This document shows, one piece after another, positions 54,440 to 64,000 of a stretch of 64,000 nucleotides of DNA (position 1 is the stretch's first letter; every line of letters starts with the position of its first letter). Below the pieces are notes generated by a model. The model was not told the origin of the DNA. It did no database searches and worked only from the letters and a program-made list of their open reading frames with translations. The stretch spans positions 14,369,355 through 14,433,354 of the forward strand of contig CM042145.1 in the NCBI GenBank assembly GCA_023376005.1. The letters run 5' to 3'. Made by a program: the position numbers and the translations under genes. This stretch comes from Doryteuthis pealeii (taxonomy: Eukaryota; Mollusca; Cephalopoda; Myopsida; Loliginidae).

Positions 54440-55125
54440 TATCTCATCATTATTTTACTCATTGCTTTGTAGGGACTAGAACTCTCCTGTGCCTTTAGGG
54501 ACAGGAAGTAGTAAAGGTAACGTCCCCTGTCAGGTCGGGTGAAGAACCCTCTTTAACGGTTTGGCACCAACCAGGAAGCCTCGTAGAAACGAGCGCTCAT
54601 CTCAGACTTTGTGACTGAAAGAACTTCCCCCTCAGTGAGGGAGTGATAACTGAAGACTCAACCTGACCCCCCCCCCCCAACGAGGAGATATTCTGAATTG
54701 TAAGTACTACCCCTAAGTACTTGTTTTATTGACTGTCGTTGAGTTTGTATGTAAATAAAATAGGTTAAAGGTACATGTGCTTTCCCTTTGTCTTTACATT
54801 CTGAAAACGTATATTTTGTTCTCCTTAGACTGTAGACAGCCTTTCCTACAGCTTGTTTATAATTATGATATCATATTATTATAATTTTGCACAAAGAAAA
54901 AAACAAACAAAATCTCCAAATACTAGAAGCTTTATACATCAAACAATACAAACCATCCTTAAATAAGATTAATTTTGAATGCAGTACTCACATTTTAAAA
55001 TGCCTATAACACTTTTCCTACCAATTTTCCTCCTTCCAGTCTCCACAACCCTTAATATAATTTCTACAAGTTCCCCTCCTAGTTACTCTTACTACTACTA
55101 ACTTGAAAAAAAACTGGAACACAAA
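54440..55125. other. Unidentified repeat-like stretch
   Basis: 54470-54790 is GC-richer than its surroundings (CTGTCAGGTCGGGTGAAG, CTCAGTGAGGGAGTG) with a late AATAAAATAGG. It may be an LTR, but no second copy is in the window. Confidence 0.3.
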
Positions 55126-55132
55126 CAAATCC

Positions 55133-55172
55133 CCCCTGATGATGGCACTTCGAAGTGCCGAAAGTACTTGGG
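55133..55172 (+). ncRNA. Hammerhead motif with GTAC helix III
   Basis: CCC, CTGATGA, T, GGCAC-TTCGAA-GTGCC, GAAA, GTAC, TT, GGG. Helix II is a perfect 5-bp stem (palindrome of 16). Helix III is self-complementary GTAC closed by A15.1-U16.1, and U17 is an allowed cleavage base. Helix I is only CCC/GGG by direct pairing. The core is complete. Confidence 0.55.
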
Positions 55173-55489
55173 ATAAAAACTTTGGTGGACTAATCCACAG
55201 ATTACATCCAAATGCAAAAAAAGTTGGCCAGAAAGCTTGAAAAGATTGTTAATAAAATTGTTAAACAGGAGACATTTCTTTTGTTTAATTCTACATGTAT
55301 AAATGATATAACTGTATATAATTGTAAGAGTTTTATATTTTCAATAATTCAAACAAGTATATAATAGTAACAGTTAACTTTCAAAGAGATAAGTATATTG
55401 ATATACAAGTATCTCATCATCAATCATTATTTTACTCATTGCTAGTTTTTCACACCAGTTTTAACTTGTGTTTTTTAAAATTTGTTGTT

Positions 55490-55600
55490 AAGTTTGGCAA
55501 GAATACTCAGAAGAGTCCTGGAGATTGTGGAGATTGCTGTCACTTAGATTCCAGTGAAAGATGACCAGCTAATGCTGTTGTGAAAAATTTGCAATAGGTA
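55490..55600 (+). repeat. LINE 3' end fragment
   Basis: GAATACTCAGAAGAGTCCTG, GTCACTTAGATTCCAG and AGCTAATGCTG. The source sequence of the 46.7-kb satellite and of the 60.9-kb element's end. Confidence 0.65.
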
Positions 55601-55616
55601 ATATTGAAAAAATACC

Positions 55617-55938
55617 TGTGGGGATTAAAATAAAAAAAATAATCTCCCATGAACCCTCAGACAGGAAGAACCCTCTGAGCATGTGCAGGAAAAAGGACCC
55701 ACTTCCTATCATCAAGATAATCTCTCGGCCATTCGGACTTAGGCCTCAACTGGGATCAGACACTATTACTGGATGGGAATGTATATACATATCCTCTCTA
55801 CGAGGTAGCTGTGACCCACAAATAAAGCCTGAATCCTAAAACTACCTTTTATCTTTGTCTCTTTCTTTTCCTTCCTTTAATTCCTCTTCAGCTTGACCAT
55901 CAAATATAATGGGGTTAAAAGGTAAACCTGTGAAAACA
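55617..55938 (+). mobile_element. Solo LTR with TACC target duplication
   Basis: 322 bp, TGTGGGGATT to GTGAAAACA, flanked by TACC on both sides. It carries AATAAAGCC and a downstream CTTTGTCTCTTTC. Same family as 6590-6901. Confidence 0.75.
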
Positions 55939-55944
55939 TACCAG

Positions 55945-57475
55945 AAATAACCAGCGACCTTTAAACCAACATTAAAATCCTCAAAACTCCACATAACTTG
56001 TAATGATTAAAAAAAAAAACCCTTGTGTGAATTAACTGCTCTAAAAATTACAAATATCACTAAATAGTGGTTAACTATCACAAGTATTGGGTGAGAGAAA
56101 TCATGCATGTGGTAGCTCAAAAACAAACATGAACATGTCTGGTGTGCAAAATGAGATCGTGGGGAGTGTAGCAGGAAATTAGGGAGATTGAACTCGCATC
56201 CTTCTGATCATGTGTCGTGGCTTGACATCGGACTACCTCGTTCGCACGCATGCAAATTACTACACTGCGTGATTGACCCGGATGTGGGATTTTAGTCAGG
56301 ACAGTGAATGATTATTTAAAGCCTGCCTTACCACACCGAGGCAGTTGTGTTCTGATCTTGCTGACGAGGCACTGATGTACGACGACGATGAAGAAGAAGA
56401 GGTGAGTGAGCTTTGATGAAGGACTGCTAGAAAAGATTGTTGCAGGCGGCAAGGACTTGGTCAGGGGACTTTGGTAGCTGGGAGAACATCTTTTTTCGGT
56501 GGAGAGATTCGGCTGTCCAACCCGATAGATTTTCTGTTCATTTATTATAAGTATATGATATTCTGTTGCCAGAAATTAGACCAGTTCTATTGATATCAGT
56601 TCAACTTTTGGGTATGGAATTGAACAGTTGATACCTGATACACACCTGCCAAAGTAACTTCAGTTAAAAATACAATTAAAAGATTGCTTTCTTTCAAGGA
56701 ACTGGTGGTCACTTAAGTAGCCAGGACTCAACTTTTGATACGGAAAAAAAAAGCCACAAATTATTTTGATTTTGTGGTGTCCTTAAAATGATATTTCTGT
56801 TTTCCTTAATATAGTACAAAAGATGACATTGGGAACCTTTTCATTGGAGTGATATAAAATTGTCCTGGGTATGACACCAAATGGTGAGACTGCAGTTCTA
56901 AAGGCAATTCATTCAACTAACATCAGCACATACGTCACCACATTCTTCTTGGGACTAATTTCTTTATCAAAACTATTTATACCAAATTTTCATTGAGGTC
57001 CGTTTGAAAATGAGTCATTTTCTATTTCTTTTATAAAAGATTTTAAAATTAATCCTTAGCTATTTGTGAAATTTCTATTTTTAATATTGACAATTGAATG
57101 AAATATCAGAAAACCAAAACAAGAAAGTCTGGGATTAAATTCAGAAGATTGTTCTCTTCTTTGGCTCAGAATTCTAAGATACAATAAAACAGACAAGGAA
57201 TAGTGAAGTATGCTACTAATCCTCGAAGCCAACCCAGTATAATGTCATGCTCACTATATATTATACAGACCACATGGTGAGAGAGTGTGGAATATTCCAT
57301 TACAACACCTCCCCTTGACAAGGAATAGTGAGGTATGCTACTAATCCTCAAAGTCAACACAGTATAATGCTCTGCTCATTATATATATATAGTCAAACCA
57401 CATGGGTGAGAGAGAGAGTGTGTGGAGTATTCCATTACAACAGATTTTAAAATTTTCCCTCTTTTTAGGAACATT
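55945..57475. other. Intron sequence, partly unidentified repeats
   Basis: 56150-56400 has a GC-richer segment with GAACTCGCATCCTTC that resembles a minus-strand box B, possibly SINE- or LTR-derived. 57170-57425 contains a tandem pair (GACAAGGAATAGTGA, CACATGG.TGAGAGAG), unit about 140 bp. No exon. Confidence 0.35.
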
Positions 57476-57480
57476 GTCAT

Positions 57481-58196
57481 ATATAGAAATTAGAAAAACA
57501 AAGTGTTCCAAAAAAGATGAATTTATTATAATGTTGATGTCAATGCTAAAACGTTTTGTTTTATGTAAAACCTTCCTCAGGACAATATAAATATTATTAT
57601 CTTATATTATTATATTATTCATTATTTTTTAAATCATTTCATTATTATTATTTATTATTTTATCTTATTGTTGTACCGGCCGTTCCTACAGTGGAGAATA
57701 TACACCGGTTCTCACTATAAATAGTGAGACACTGAGTGAAAAGGTTGTACTGTTACCGTTTAGCGGCAAGCTAGCCGTTCTTGTACCTTATTGTAAATAC
57801 ACTTGTCTCATTTTACCCTACCTCGACTTGACTTCTTTTTTTACTGTTGAACTAACATCACAACACTTATATTATTAAATTATTTATTATTTTATATTAT
57901 CATATTATTTATATAATATTATATTGTCCTGAGGAAAGTTTTACATGAACTGAAATGTTTAAGCATTGCTTATACTATTGTATTATTCATTATTTTTTTA
58001 TTATTTCATTATTATTATTTATTATTTTATTTTATATTATTATATTATTATATTTTATATTATTATATCATTTATATAATATCATATTGTCCTGAGGAAG
58101 GTTTTACATAAATTGAATTTTAAGCGTCGCCATCAACATCATAATAAATTCATCTTTTTTGGAACACTTTGTTTTCCTAATTTCTATATATTTTTC
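57481..58196. repeat. Foldback with interrupted AT-rich core
   Basis: Arms of about 115 bp, TATAGAAATTAG through GTTCCAAAAAAGATGAAT to CCTTCCTCAGGACAAT, are inverted copies. Each inner end has a CCTGAGGAAGG hammerhead-like box, with a further copy at 57930-57975 that also has GAAA. The core holds (ATT)n and, at 57672-57870, a GC-richer insert with CACTATAAATAGTGAG. Confidence 0.65.
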
Positions 58197-58305
58197 GGAT
58201 TCATTTCCATATCTTACTGCTAAACATTGTCATAGTAAAAAGCCTTTTTTTTTTTAAATTTATTTAAGAAAATAAAAAAAGAATATAAATGAAAGTTGAA
58301 CTAAC

Positions 58306-58432
58306 CATCAGGAACTTGAACTCTTGCCATCTGTCGTCGAGCTTCTTCGGACTCTTTGTGAATGATGTTGCCATCAAGAGAGAAATGAACTGCTAATTGA
58401 TCCACACTGGAAATGGGTTTATATTGTTTTTC
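58306..58432 (-). CDS. DNAI1: DNAI1 exon A (first exon seen)
   Basis: A 127-nt exon, acceptor TTTTAATAG, donor GTTAGT, phase 0 to 1. It codes EKQYKPISSVDQLAVHFSLD, then GNIIHKESEEARRQMARV and QVPD. (T/Q)YKPI..V.QLAVH....GN(L/I)I.K(D/E)S(D/E)E.RRQ matches vertebrate DNAI1 in its N-terminal third. Upstream exons, including the start codon, were not found at 58.5-64 kb on the minus strand. Confidence 0.92.
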
Positions 58433-58615
58433 CTATTAAAATTAGAGTGAAAATTCCATCTTTAAAATCTTAATGTTTATCATAATTATCATAATTTTCC
58501 TTAAGATATACTCACAGAAAATAAAATTGCAATACCTTGAATATGTTTCAATTTACTCAAGAATAGATGTACAAGTAATTGTACCTGGATTATAGTAGCT
58601 GTATGGCCACTTACC

Positions 58616-58790
58616 TCCTATCACACAAACCATCCAAGTAAGACAAGACATGCTGGCCACTGCTGGGAAGTAAGGAATAACTCATAAGTGACATTCTCCT
58701 GTGGACACCTACACATGGACACACCAGTGTGGACACCTTCTCATGACATACATCAATCAGTTACTGGATGCCATGCAGAGGACTAAAATT
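58616..58790 (+). pseudogene. LINE C-terminal fragment
   Basis: The plus strand reads PPITQTIQVRQDMLATAGK, then HSPVDTYTWTHQCGHLL and TYINQLLDAMQ, with frame shifts. It is the same protein tail as at 10985-11170 (RHAGHCWRSKDELISD..LWTPTHGH consensus), decayed. Confidence 0.7.
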
Positions 58791-58916
58791 TTAATTCTGT
58801 TTATCTATTTGTACCTCCAAATAAGACAAAATGGTACTATGTACGCTTGCTTTGCTTACCAGATTGCTACACTCACGAAAGTAGGTATTTACTCAACCCG
58901 TTCGCCAAGGTTGCAA

Positions 58917-59005
58917 GTACGGGGTATCCAGCAAGGATTGAACTCACTATTCAATAGTAGAGATCTGTGAGACTAGCTTGCTAACCATTATACCACGATG
59001 GAACG
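58917..59005 (-). mobile_element. tRNA-derived SINE head
   Basis: The minus strand carries TCGTGGTATAATGGTTAGC, CTAGTCTCACAGATC and box B GAGTTCAATCCTTGC. It directly follows the LINE tail above, so it may be a LINE-dependent SINE sharing that tail. Confidence 0.65.
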
Positions 59006-59127
59006 CTTTACACTTGCTTGAATAAACAAACAGCCTTACGTTCCTGCACTTACTTTTTTTAGCACTACACCACTGCTTGGTTCTGAAACTCTGCCAGTTT
59101 AAATTATGTACATGTTGAATTAATAGG

Positions 59128-59360
59128 GCCGGTTTAGCTCAGTCGATAGAGCGTCCACCTGAGACACAAAAGGTTCCTGGTTTGCTACCGGCCCTCGCCA
59201 ACTCAGCGTATGAGTAGCACAGGGATCTGTGTGGTAAAGTGAGGAGCTGGTGGTAAAAAAAACAATCTCCTTGGTCTAGCGCCAGTGAAAAGGGGATAGA
59301 CTCCAGTCACTGTCTGGTTGATACTGGCTTTAGGTCACCCAGATGAAAACTTTTACATGT
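59128..59360 (+). mobile_element. tRNA-derived SINE
   Basis: GGGCCGG and CCGGCCC can pair as an acceptor stem. Box A TTTAGCTCAGTCGATAGAGC and box B GGTTCCTGGTTTGCTACC. The body AGCGCCAGTGAAAAGGGG, TTTAGGTCACCCAGATG follows, so it is a SINE and not a tRNA gene. Confidence 0.7.
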
Positions 59361-59399
59361 TGAATGATTATAAATTGAATATTGATAATTCCTTATTTC

Positions 59400-59918
59400 A
59401 GTCAAATTCATATTCAATAATATATATTAAATAAATAAATATATATATAGATATATGAATATATAAATAAATATATAAATATATAAATATATTTAATATA
59501 TATATATATATTTAATATATATATTTTTTTTTTAATATATATATATATATATTATATATATATAATTATAATATATATATATATATATATATAATATAAT
59601 ATATATATATATATAATTATAACAATAATTTAATTAATGTTTATAATTATAACAATAATTTAATTTCTTTTAATTTTCTTTTAATTTAATTTAAAAATTA
59701 CATTATAACAATAATTAATTAATGTTTATAATATAACAATATATATATATTATATATAATATATATATATATATTATATATATATATATATATTATATAT
59801 ACTATTATTATATATATATATATATATTATTATATTATTATACTATATATATATATTATATTATATACTATTATTATACTATATATATATTATTATATTA
59901 TTATACTATTATTATTAC

Positions 59919-59965
<47 letters not shown>

Positions 59966-60170
59966 TATGTATGTTATGTTCTTATGAATGTTGTTTGTTT
60001 GGTCTTTTGAAGCATTGGAAAAAAGAACAAAAACATATATATATATATTTAAGATATATATCTTAAATATATTTAATATATAAATAAATATATAAATAAA
60101 TATATGAATATATAATATATATTCAATAATATATATTAAATCTAACACATTAATTCATACAAATGAAAAG
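59400..60170. repeat. AT-dinucleotide and AAT-rich microsatellite region
   Basis: About 770 bp of (TA)n mixed with TAAATATA and TATTATTA. The only non-repetitive part is at about 59965-60030. Confidence 0.95.
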
Positions 60171-60629
60171 TTATTGTTAGATTTTTTTTTTTAGACAAGC
60201 TGTTGTTATTGTTATTGTTATACTATGATTGTTAAAGCAGACAACCTTGCATTGTCTCATTTCTTTTTTCTTAGCATTATATGATTTCATACAATCCATA
60301 TAATTTTTTTCTAGTAATGCAAACCAGGAAAACAAGGCTCCCACCATTGTTTATATTGGTTTTGAACCCAAGACTCACAAGAATCAGATTTTATTCTTGG
60401 TATTTAAACAAAAATATTAGGCGATTGAGAAACCTGTGAGTCTGTATGATATTTTTATGTCTTTTCTTTCTTTAATAAAACCAAGTTCAGGTTTGTATTG
60501 CCTGTAAAGATACTTTCTAAAACTGTTTGAAAAACTCATAGAATAATAATGGCTCATCTGAAATTTTCAAATATAAACAGTGGTAGATGGTCACAACATT
60601 ACCTGGAAAAAAAAAAAATTTAAAAAAAT

Positions 60630-60843
60630 ACCTCGATATCTACAAGGGATATTTGGAAAGTAATACCTCTTGGTTCATAGAAGTGACAAGAGATATGAGG
60701 AGCACAATAGTATCATCATAGTTTTCTTAGTTCTCTGGCAAGGTCCAAGTATTTGTCTATCCTTTCGCTTTCTTTCATTTTCACTTGGTGATGGCAAAAT
60801 CCACGAGATGACAGGTTCTCTTCTTGTCAATCAATACTAGGTC

Positions 60844-60886
<43 letters not shown>

Positions 60887-61200
60887 GTTCTTAGTTTTTC
60901 ACACCAGTATTAGCTGATGGTATCTCCCTGGAATCTGAGTGACAACAAGTCTCTTCAGGTCTCCAGGACTCTTCTGAGTATTCTAGCCAATTGCAACAGT
61001 GCAGTAGTCTGGATGGTCTCAATTCCTCCTCTGATTTCTAGATCCTCCAGTCTTTTTTCCAAGTTTATTGGGACCGTTCCAAGTGCACCAACTACAATTG
61101 GTATCACTTTCACTCTCATGTTCCACAGCTTTTTCAATTCTCTGGCAAGGTCCATGTATTTATCCATCTTTTCATTTTCCTTCAGCTTTATCCTTTTCAG
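60630..61200 (-). pseudogene. LINE polyprotein C-terminal remnant
   Basis: The minus strand at 60955-61167 reads MDKYMDLARELKKLWNMRV, VIPIVVGALGTVPINLEKRL and TTALLQLARILRRVLE. This is the conserved tail of a LINE polyprotein common in molluscs, corals and sea urchins. 60720-60840 repeats the preceding part (LIDKKRTCHLVDFAI, KYLDLARELR). A (ATT)n tract lies between at 60846-60885. Confidence 0.8.
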
Positions 61201-61329
61201 CTACAAAACACTATTTTCAACTATCACTATCACTGGCTATGTCTTTTATACAGGGATAAATAAGTGTCTGTATTCTGTGCTCATATGAATATTGCTTATG
61301 AAAAGATCATGGTCTGACCAAGATGCTCT

Positions 61330-61440
61330 CATACAATGTGACCAAATGAGGTTTAATTTTCAAAATAGTCCTTCTTGCAGTCCACACACTTTTTTTCATC
61401 GGTGTTGCAGTGCTTGGATCTCATTGATCAAAAAAGTCGT
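61330..61440 (-). pseudogene. Mariner transposase C-terminal fragment
   Basis: The minus strand shows IQALQHR..KKCVDCK and ILKIKPHLVTLYE in shifted frames, close to the end of SETMAR-type mariner transposases. Confidence 0.6.
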
Positions 61441-62150
61441 CAGCCCACTCTCATACGTTGTCCCACAATGCTAGAGGTAGATGTAAGCGATATGGTAGTA
61501 GAGGTTAAATGTTTCCACCAATGACCCATAATCTTTATTTTTTGTCTCTTTACATATAGAAGTTGAGCAGCAGTATGAAGTGCGTATAAAATAGAAGTAT
61601 GTCAGCTGCATTTTTCCATGTGGAAGAAATTGCACCCATTGACACCCAAATGGTGGGTGTAGTAATACAAGTTGTCATCAGTTTCTAAACCAGGGCTAAA
61701 AGGAATGAACTTGGCTAACTCAGTCAAGCAGAAGTTACTTTTGATTGATGAGTCCTGGGTAATTCTGCCAGACAAAGAAACTAAATCCACATAAAAGAGA
61801 CACAACATTTTATCCCAAAACAGAGTGGAGACAGACAGACAACCAAGAGGTTGTATTAGCCAGGGTTCCTACTTTAGACAATTCACCCTCTCTCTACCCT
61901 GAGTCTGTGTAACTTGAAGTGCCACTACTATAATTTGTCATTGAAGATCTTTTTTCACAACAAGACGAGTTTGGCCATTTCATCTGATCCAGCTACAAGT
62001 GATCATTTAACAAGCTGCATTTGCAAGCCAACAAGAGGCTGGTCAAAGCTACTATGCTATATGAGTAATGTACTTCAGCAGTGACAATATTGACGTGAAG
62101 GACAAGCTACATTCAACAAAGTTGTCAACCTATGGAATAAAGATCAGCTC
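61440..62150. other. Repeat-derived, not identified
   Basis: No exon or RNA gene is seen. It lies between two mariner fragments and may be an interior part of the same decayed element. Confidence 0.35.
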
Positions 62151-62164
62151 AACCAGATCATCTG

Positions 62165-62470
62165 TGCAAATCAGATAAAAAAATTGTGGATTCTGAGGCC
62201 ATGATCAAATCTGTAAAGGCAAGTGGTAATCAGTGAGTATGAGGGGAGCTCAGAATCTTACAGTCAGTGAGTGAGGGGAGCTCAGAATCTTACAGTCAGT
62301 GAGTATGAGGGGAGCTCAGAATCTTACAGTCAGTGAATATGAGGGAGCTCAGAATCTTACAGTCAGTGAGTATGAGGGGAGCTCAGAATCTTACAGTCAG
62401 TGAGTATGAGGGGAGCTAAGAATCTTACAGTCAGTGAGTATGAGGGGAGCTCAGAATCTTACAGTCCATC
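62165..62470 (+). pseudogene. Mariner N-terminal fragment expanded into a 33-bp minisatellite
   Basis: VDSEAMIKSVKAS, comparable to GRPKTVDSEAVLQIMKEN at 63.25 kb, leads into about seven units of AGTGAGTATGAGGGGAGC and TCAGAATCTTACAGTC. The unit corresponds to the R(V/M)SDE(L/F)SI.QS part of the transposase. Confidence 0.75.
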
Positions 62471-62489
62471 ATATACTAATGGCACTCAA

Positions 62490-62740
62490 AGCGCATGGTG
62501 TAATGATTAAATCCTGGACGTGGTAATTGCATTTCCCTTGGCGCTAATACCCTTGGGAAAGGTATGAATCTTACTCTCCTTCCAGCTATGGGTAAATAGT
62601 AGGGCAGACTGGGCTCTTTAACCTTGATTAGGCAACCGGTCTAGGAGAAGGAAAACTCTGAATTCAAACCTGTTGAACTCCGCTTAAGAAATTGACCTTG
62701 TGTCACATCCTGCTCGTGCGGAGGGTTGGTAAATATATAT
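62490..62740 (+). mobile_element. SINE, full body
   Basis: Head region GCATGGTGTAATGATTAAATC and body GCGCTAATACCCTTGGG, AGGGCAGACTGGGCTC, GACCTTGTGTCACATCC. Matches the bodies at 1.04, 15.1, 29.4 and 42.5 kb. Confidence 0.65.
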
Positions 62741-63179
62741 ACTAATGGCACTCTGACTTCCGGTGAAAATGCTTTCGTCTTTTAATCTGCCAGTCGTAGC
62801 AACAGTGCTCTCTTAGATATCTGTATTATTTGGTAAAAATCCTGAAACTTTAAATGAATATCAGTTCTCCATATTTTAAAAAAACTCATGTATTTTTTTA
62901 GAATTTGCTACATTCTTTAAATAAAAAAAAACTCTCTTTCGTTTACGAATCTTAACTAAAGAGTGCCTATTCGAATCCGCTCAGAATGAGATATTCGATT
63001 ATTCTCAAATAAAGGTGTTTTTATTTGATTTCTATCTTTATGCTTATAATATAGACTTGGGTGTGGGTGATTCTTATATATTTTCTTGTTACTAAAGTTA
63101 TTTACATGAATTTGCGTGTGAGTATGGTTTCAGTCTCTAATCGTCAACTTCAAAACCTCGACAAAAGCATCCAGAGCTG

Positions 63180-63390
63180 ACGAATTGTGCCTTACGTCAA
63201 GAAATTTTGCTTGGGTTGCAAGAACCTCAATTCTCAGGCAAGATCAGGTAAGCCTAAAACCGTGGATTCTGAGGCCGTGCTACAAATCATGAAGGAAAAT
63301 CTAGCAAGTAGCACTCACTGAGTATCAGATGAGTTCAGCATCATACAGTCCAGTGTAGTTCGTCACCATAATGACTGATAGGTTTGGAAA
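63180..63390 (+). pseudogene. Mariner transposase N-terminal fragment
   Basis: The plus strand reads KTVDSEAVLQIMKENLAS, STH, stop, VSDEFSIIQSSVVRHH. This is the helix-turn-helix region of a SETMAR-type mariner transposase. Confidence 0.75.
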
Positions 63391-63599
63391 TATTATATAC
63401 TAGCCGAAGTACCTGACATTACTCGGGACAAAAAATAATATTCTAGAGCATATTTTATTAAAACAAAATTTATTTCGAACAAAACTTAAAAGGCTTTTAG
63501 AAATTTAAATAGATTCCTAAAACTCCCTAAAATGTCAGTCTCATCAGACAGGCGGCACAGATTTAAAAAAAATAATATATACATATACATATACATACA

Positions 63600-63850
63600 T
63601 AGAGAGAGAGAGAGTGAGAGAGAGAGAGATTGGTTGGTTGGTTGGATTTTACGGCATATCAACCGTTGTTGGGTACTACCATTCCGGGTCAGAGTGGACC
63701 TGGGAGTAATGGTGAAGAAGGGGTACTCCACATTCTCCAGAGCTCCAGATTTGGAACTTCTCCACTAGATGCATTTTAATTAGAGAGAGAGAGAGAGAGA
63801 GAGAGTGAGAGAGAGAGAGTGAGAGAGAGAGTGAGAGAGAGAGAGAGATG
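63600..63850. repeat. (GA)n tracts flanking a dispersed repeat
   Basis: GA tracts at 63601-63629 and 63782-63849 bracket a copy of the 35.3-kb repeat (GGCATATCAACCG to GATGCATTTTAATT). The left GA tract is followed by (TTGG)n. Confidence 0.85.
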
Positions 63851-64000
63851 ATAATATAACATATAAATAATGCATTACATTTACAGCAAGCAGGAGGCAC
63901 CGCATCATTGTGAACTGCTGAATTGTGCCTCATGCTACCAAAATATTGCAAAACTTTTGACTCACCCTAACAAAATAATTTTTTTTGTTTTAATAAAATA

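Noticed and set aside
59128..59200. A functional tRNA gene
   Set aside because: Boxes A and B and an acceptor-like stem exist, but the T-arm is mispaired and a SINE body follows. A relative at 46628 has the same body start.

Overview
This is animal nuclear DNA, most likely from a cephalopod mollusc, probably an octopus. The signs are short exons in multi-kilobase introns, dense (TA)n and (GA)n tracts, tRNA-derived SINEs, mariner and hAT remnants, and LINE tails of types common in octopus genomes. The species call is inference. No bacterial-type gene, operon or CRISPR array is present.

Only one host gene is visible. It lies on the minus strand and spans nearly the whole window: DNAI1, the axonemal outer-arm dynein intermediate chain 1. 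Ten successive exons can be read, about 399 codons, from the region before the WD40 propeller (58.4 kb) into the propeller (2.1 kb). All visible junctions carry GT/AG and the reading phases match when one copy of each exon is used. The first exons lie beyond 58.4 kb, probably beyond the window's right edge, and the last WD40 exons lie beyond position 1.

Layout: 1-9.4 kb holds exons I, H and G with mariner, SINE, LTR-like and minisatellite repeats. At 9.4-31.7 kb the same roughly 8-kb stretch appears as direct copies A (9.4-17.7 kb) and C (23.0-31.7 kb), with an inverted, indel-rich copy B (17.8-23.0 kb) between them and a 100-N gap. Shared insertions show that B and C come from one haplotype and A from another. 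This is best explained as retained haplotypes plus a fold-back read, so exons X, E and F are falsely duplicated. 32-43 kb is a large intron full of hAT, foldback, LINE and SINE repeats. 43-58 kb holds exons D, C, B and A. 58.4-64 kb is repeats only.

The most unusual content is a set of hammerhead ribozyme (HHR) motifs with complete catalytic cores and compensating stems. Some sit about 30 nt downstream of a tRNA-like Pol III head, forming SINE-HHR composites at 14.3, 40.6 and (decayed) 50.1 kb. Some sit at the outer ends of foldback repeats next to (TA)n. Three are in sense orientation inside one DNAI1 intron. All of this is read from sequence; no search or folding program was run.
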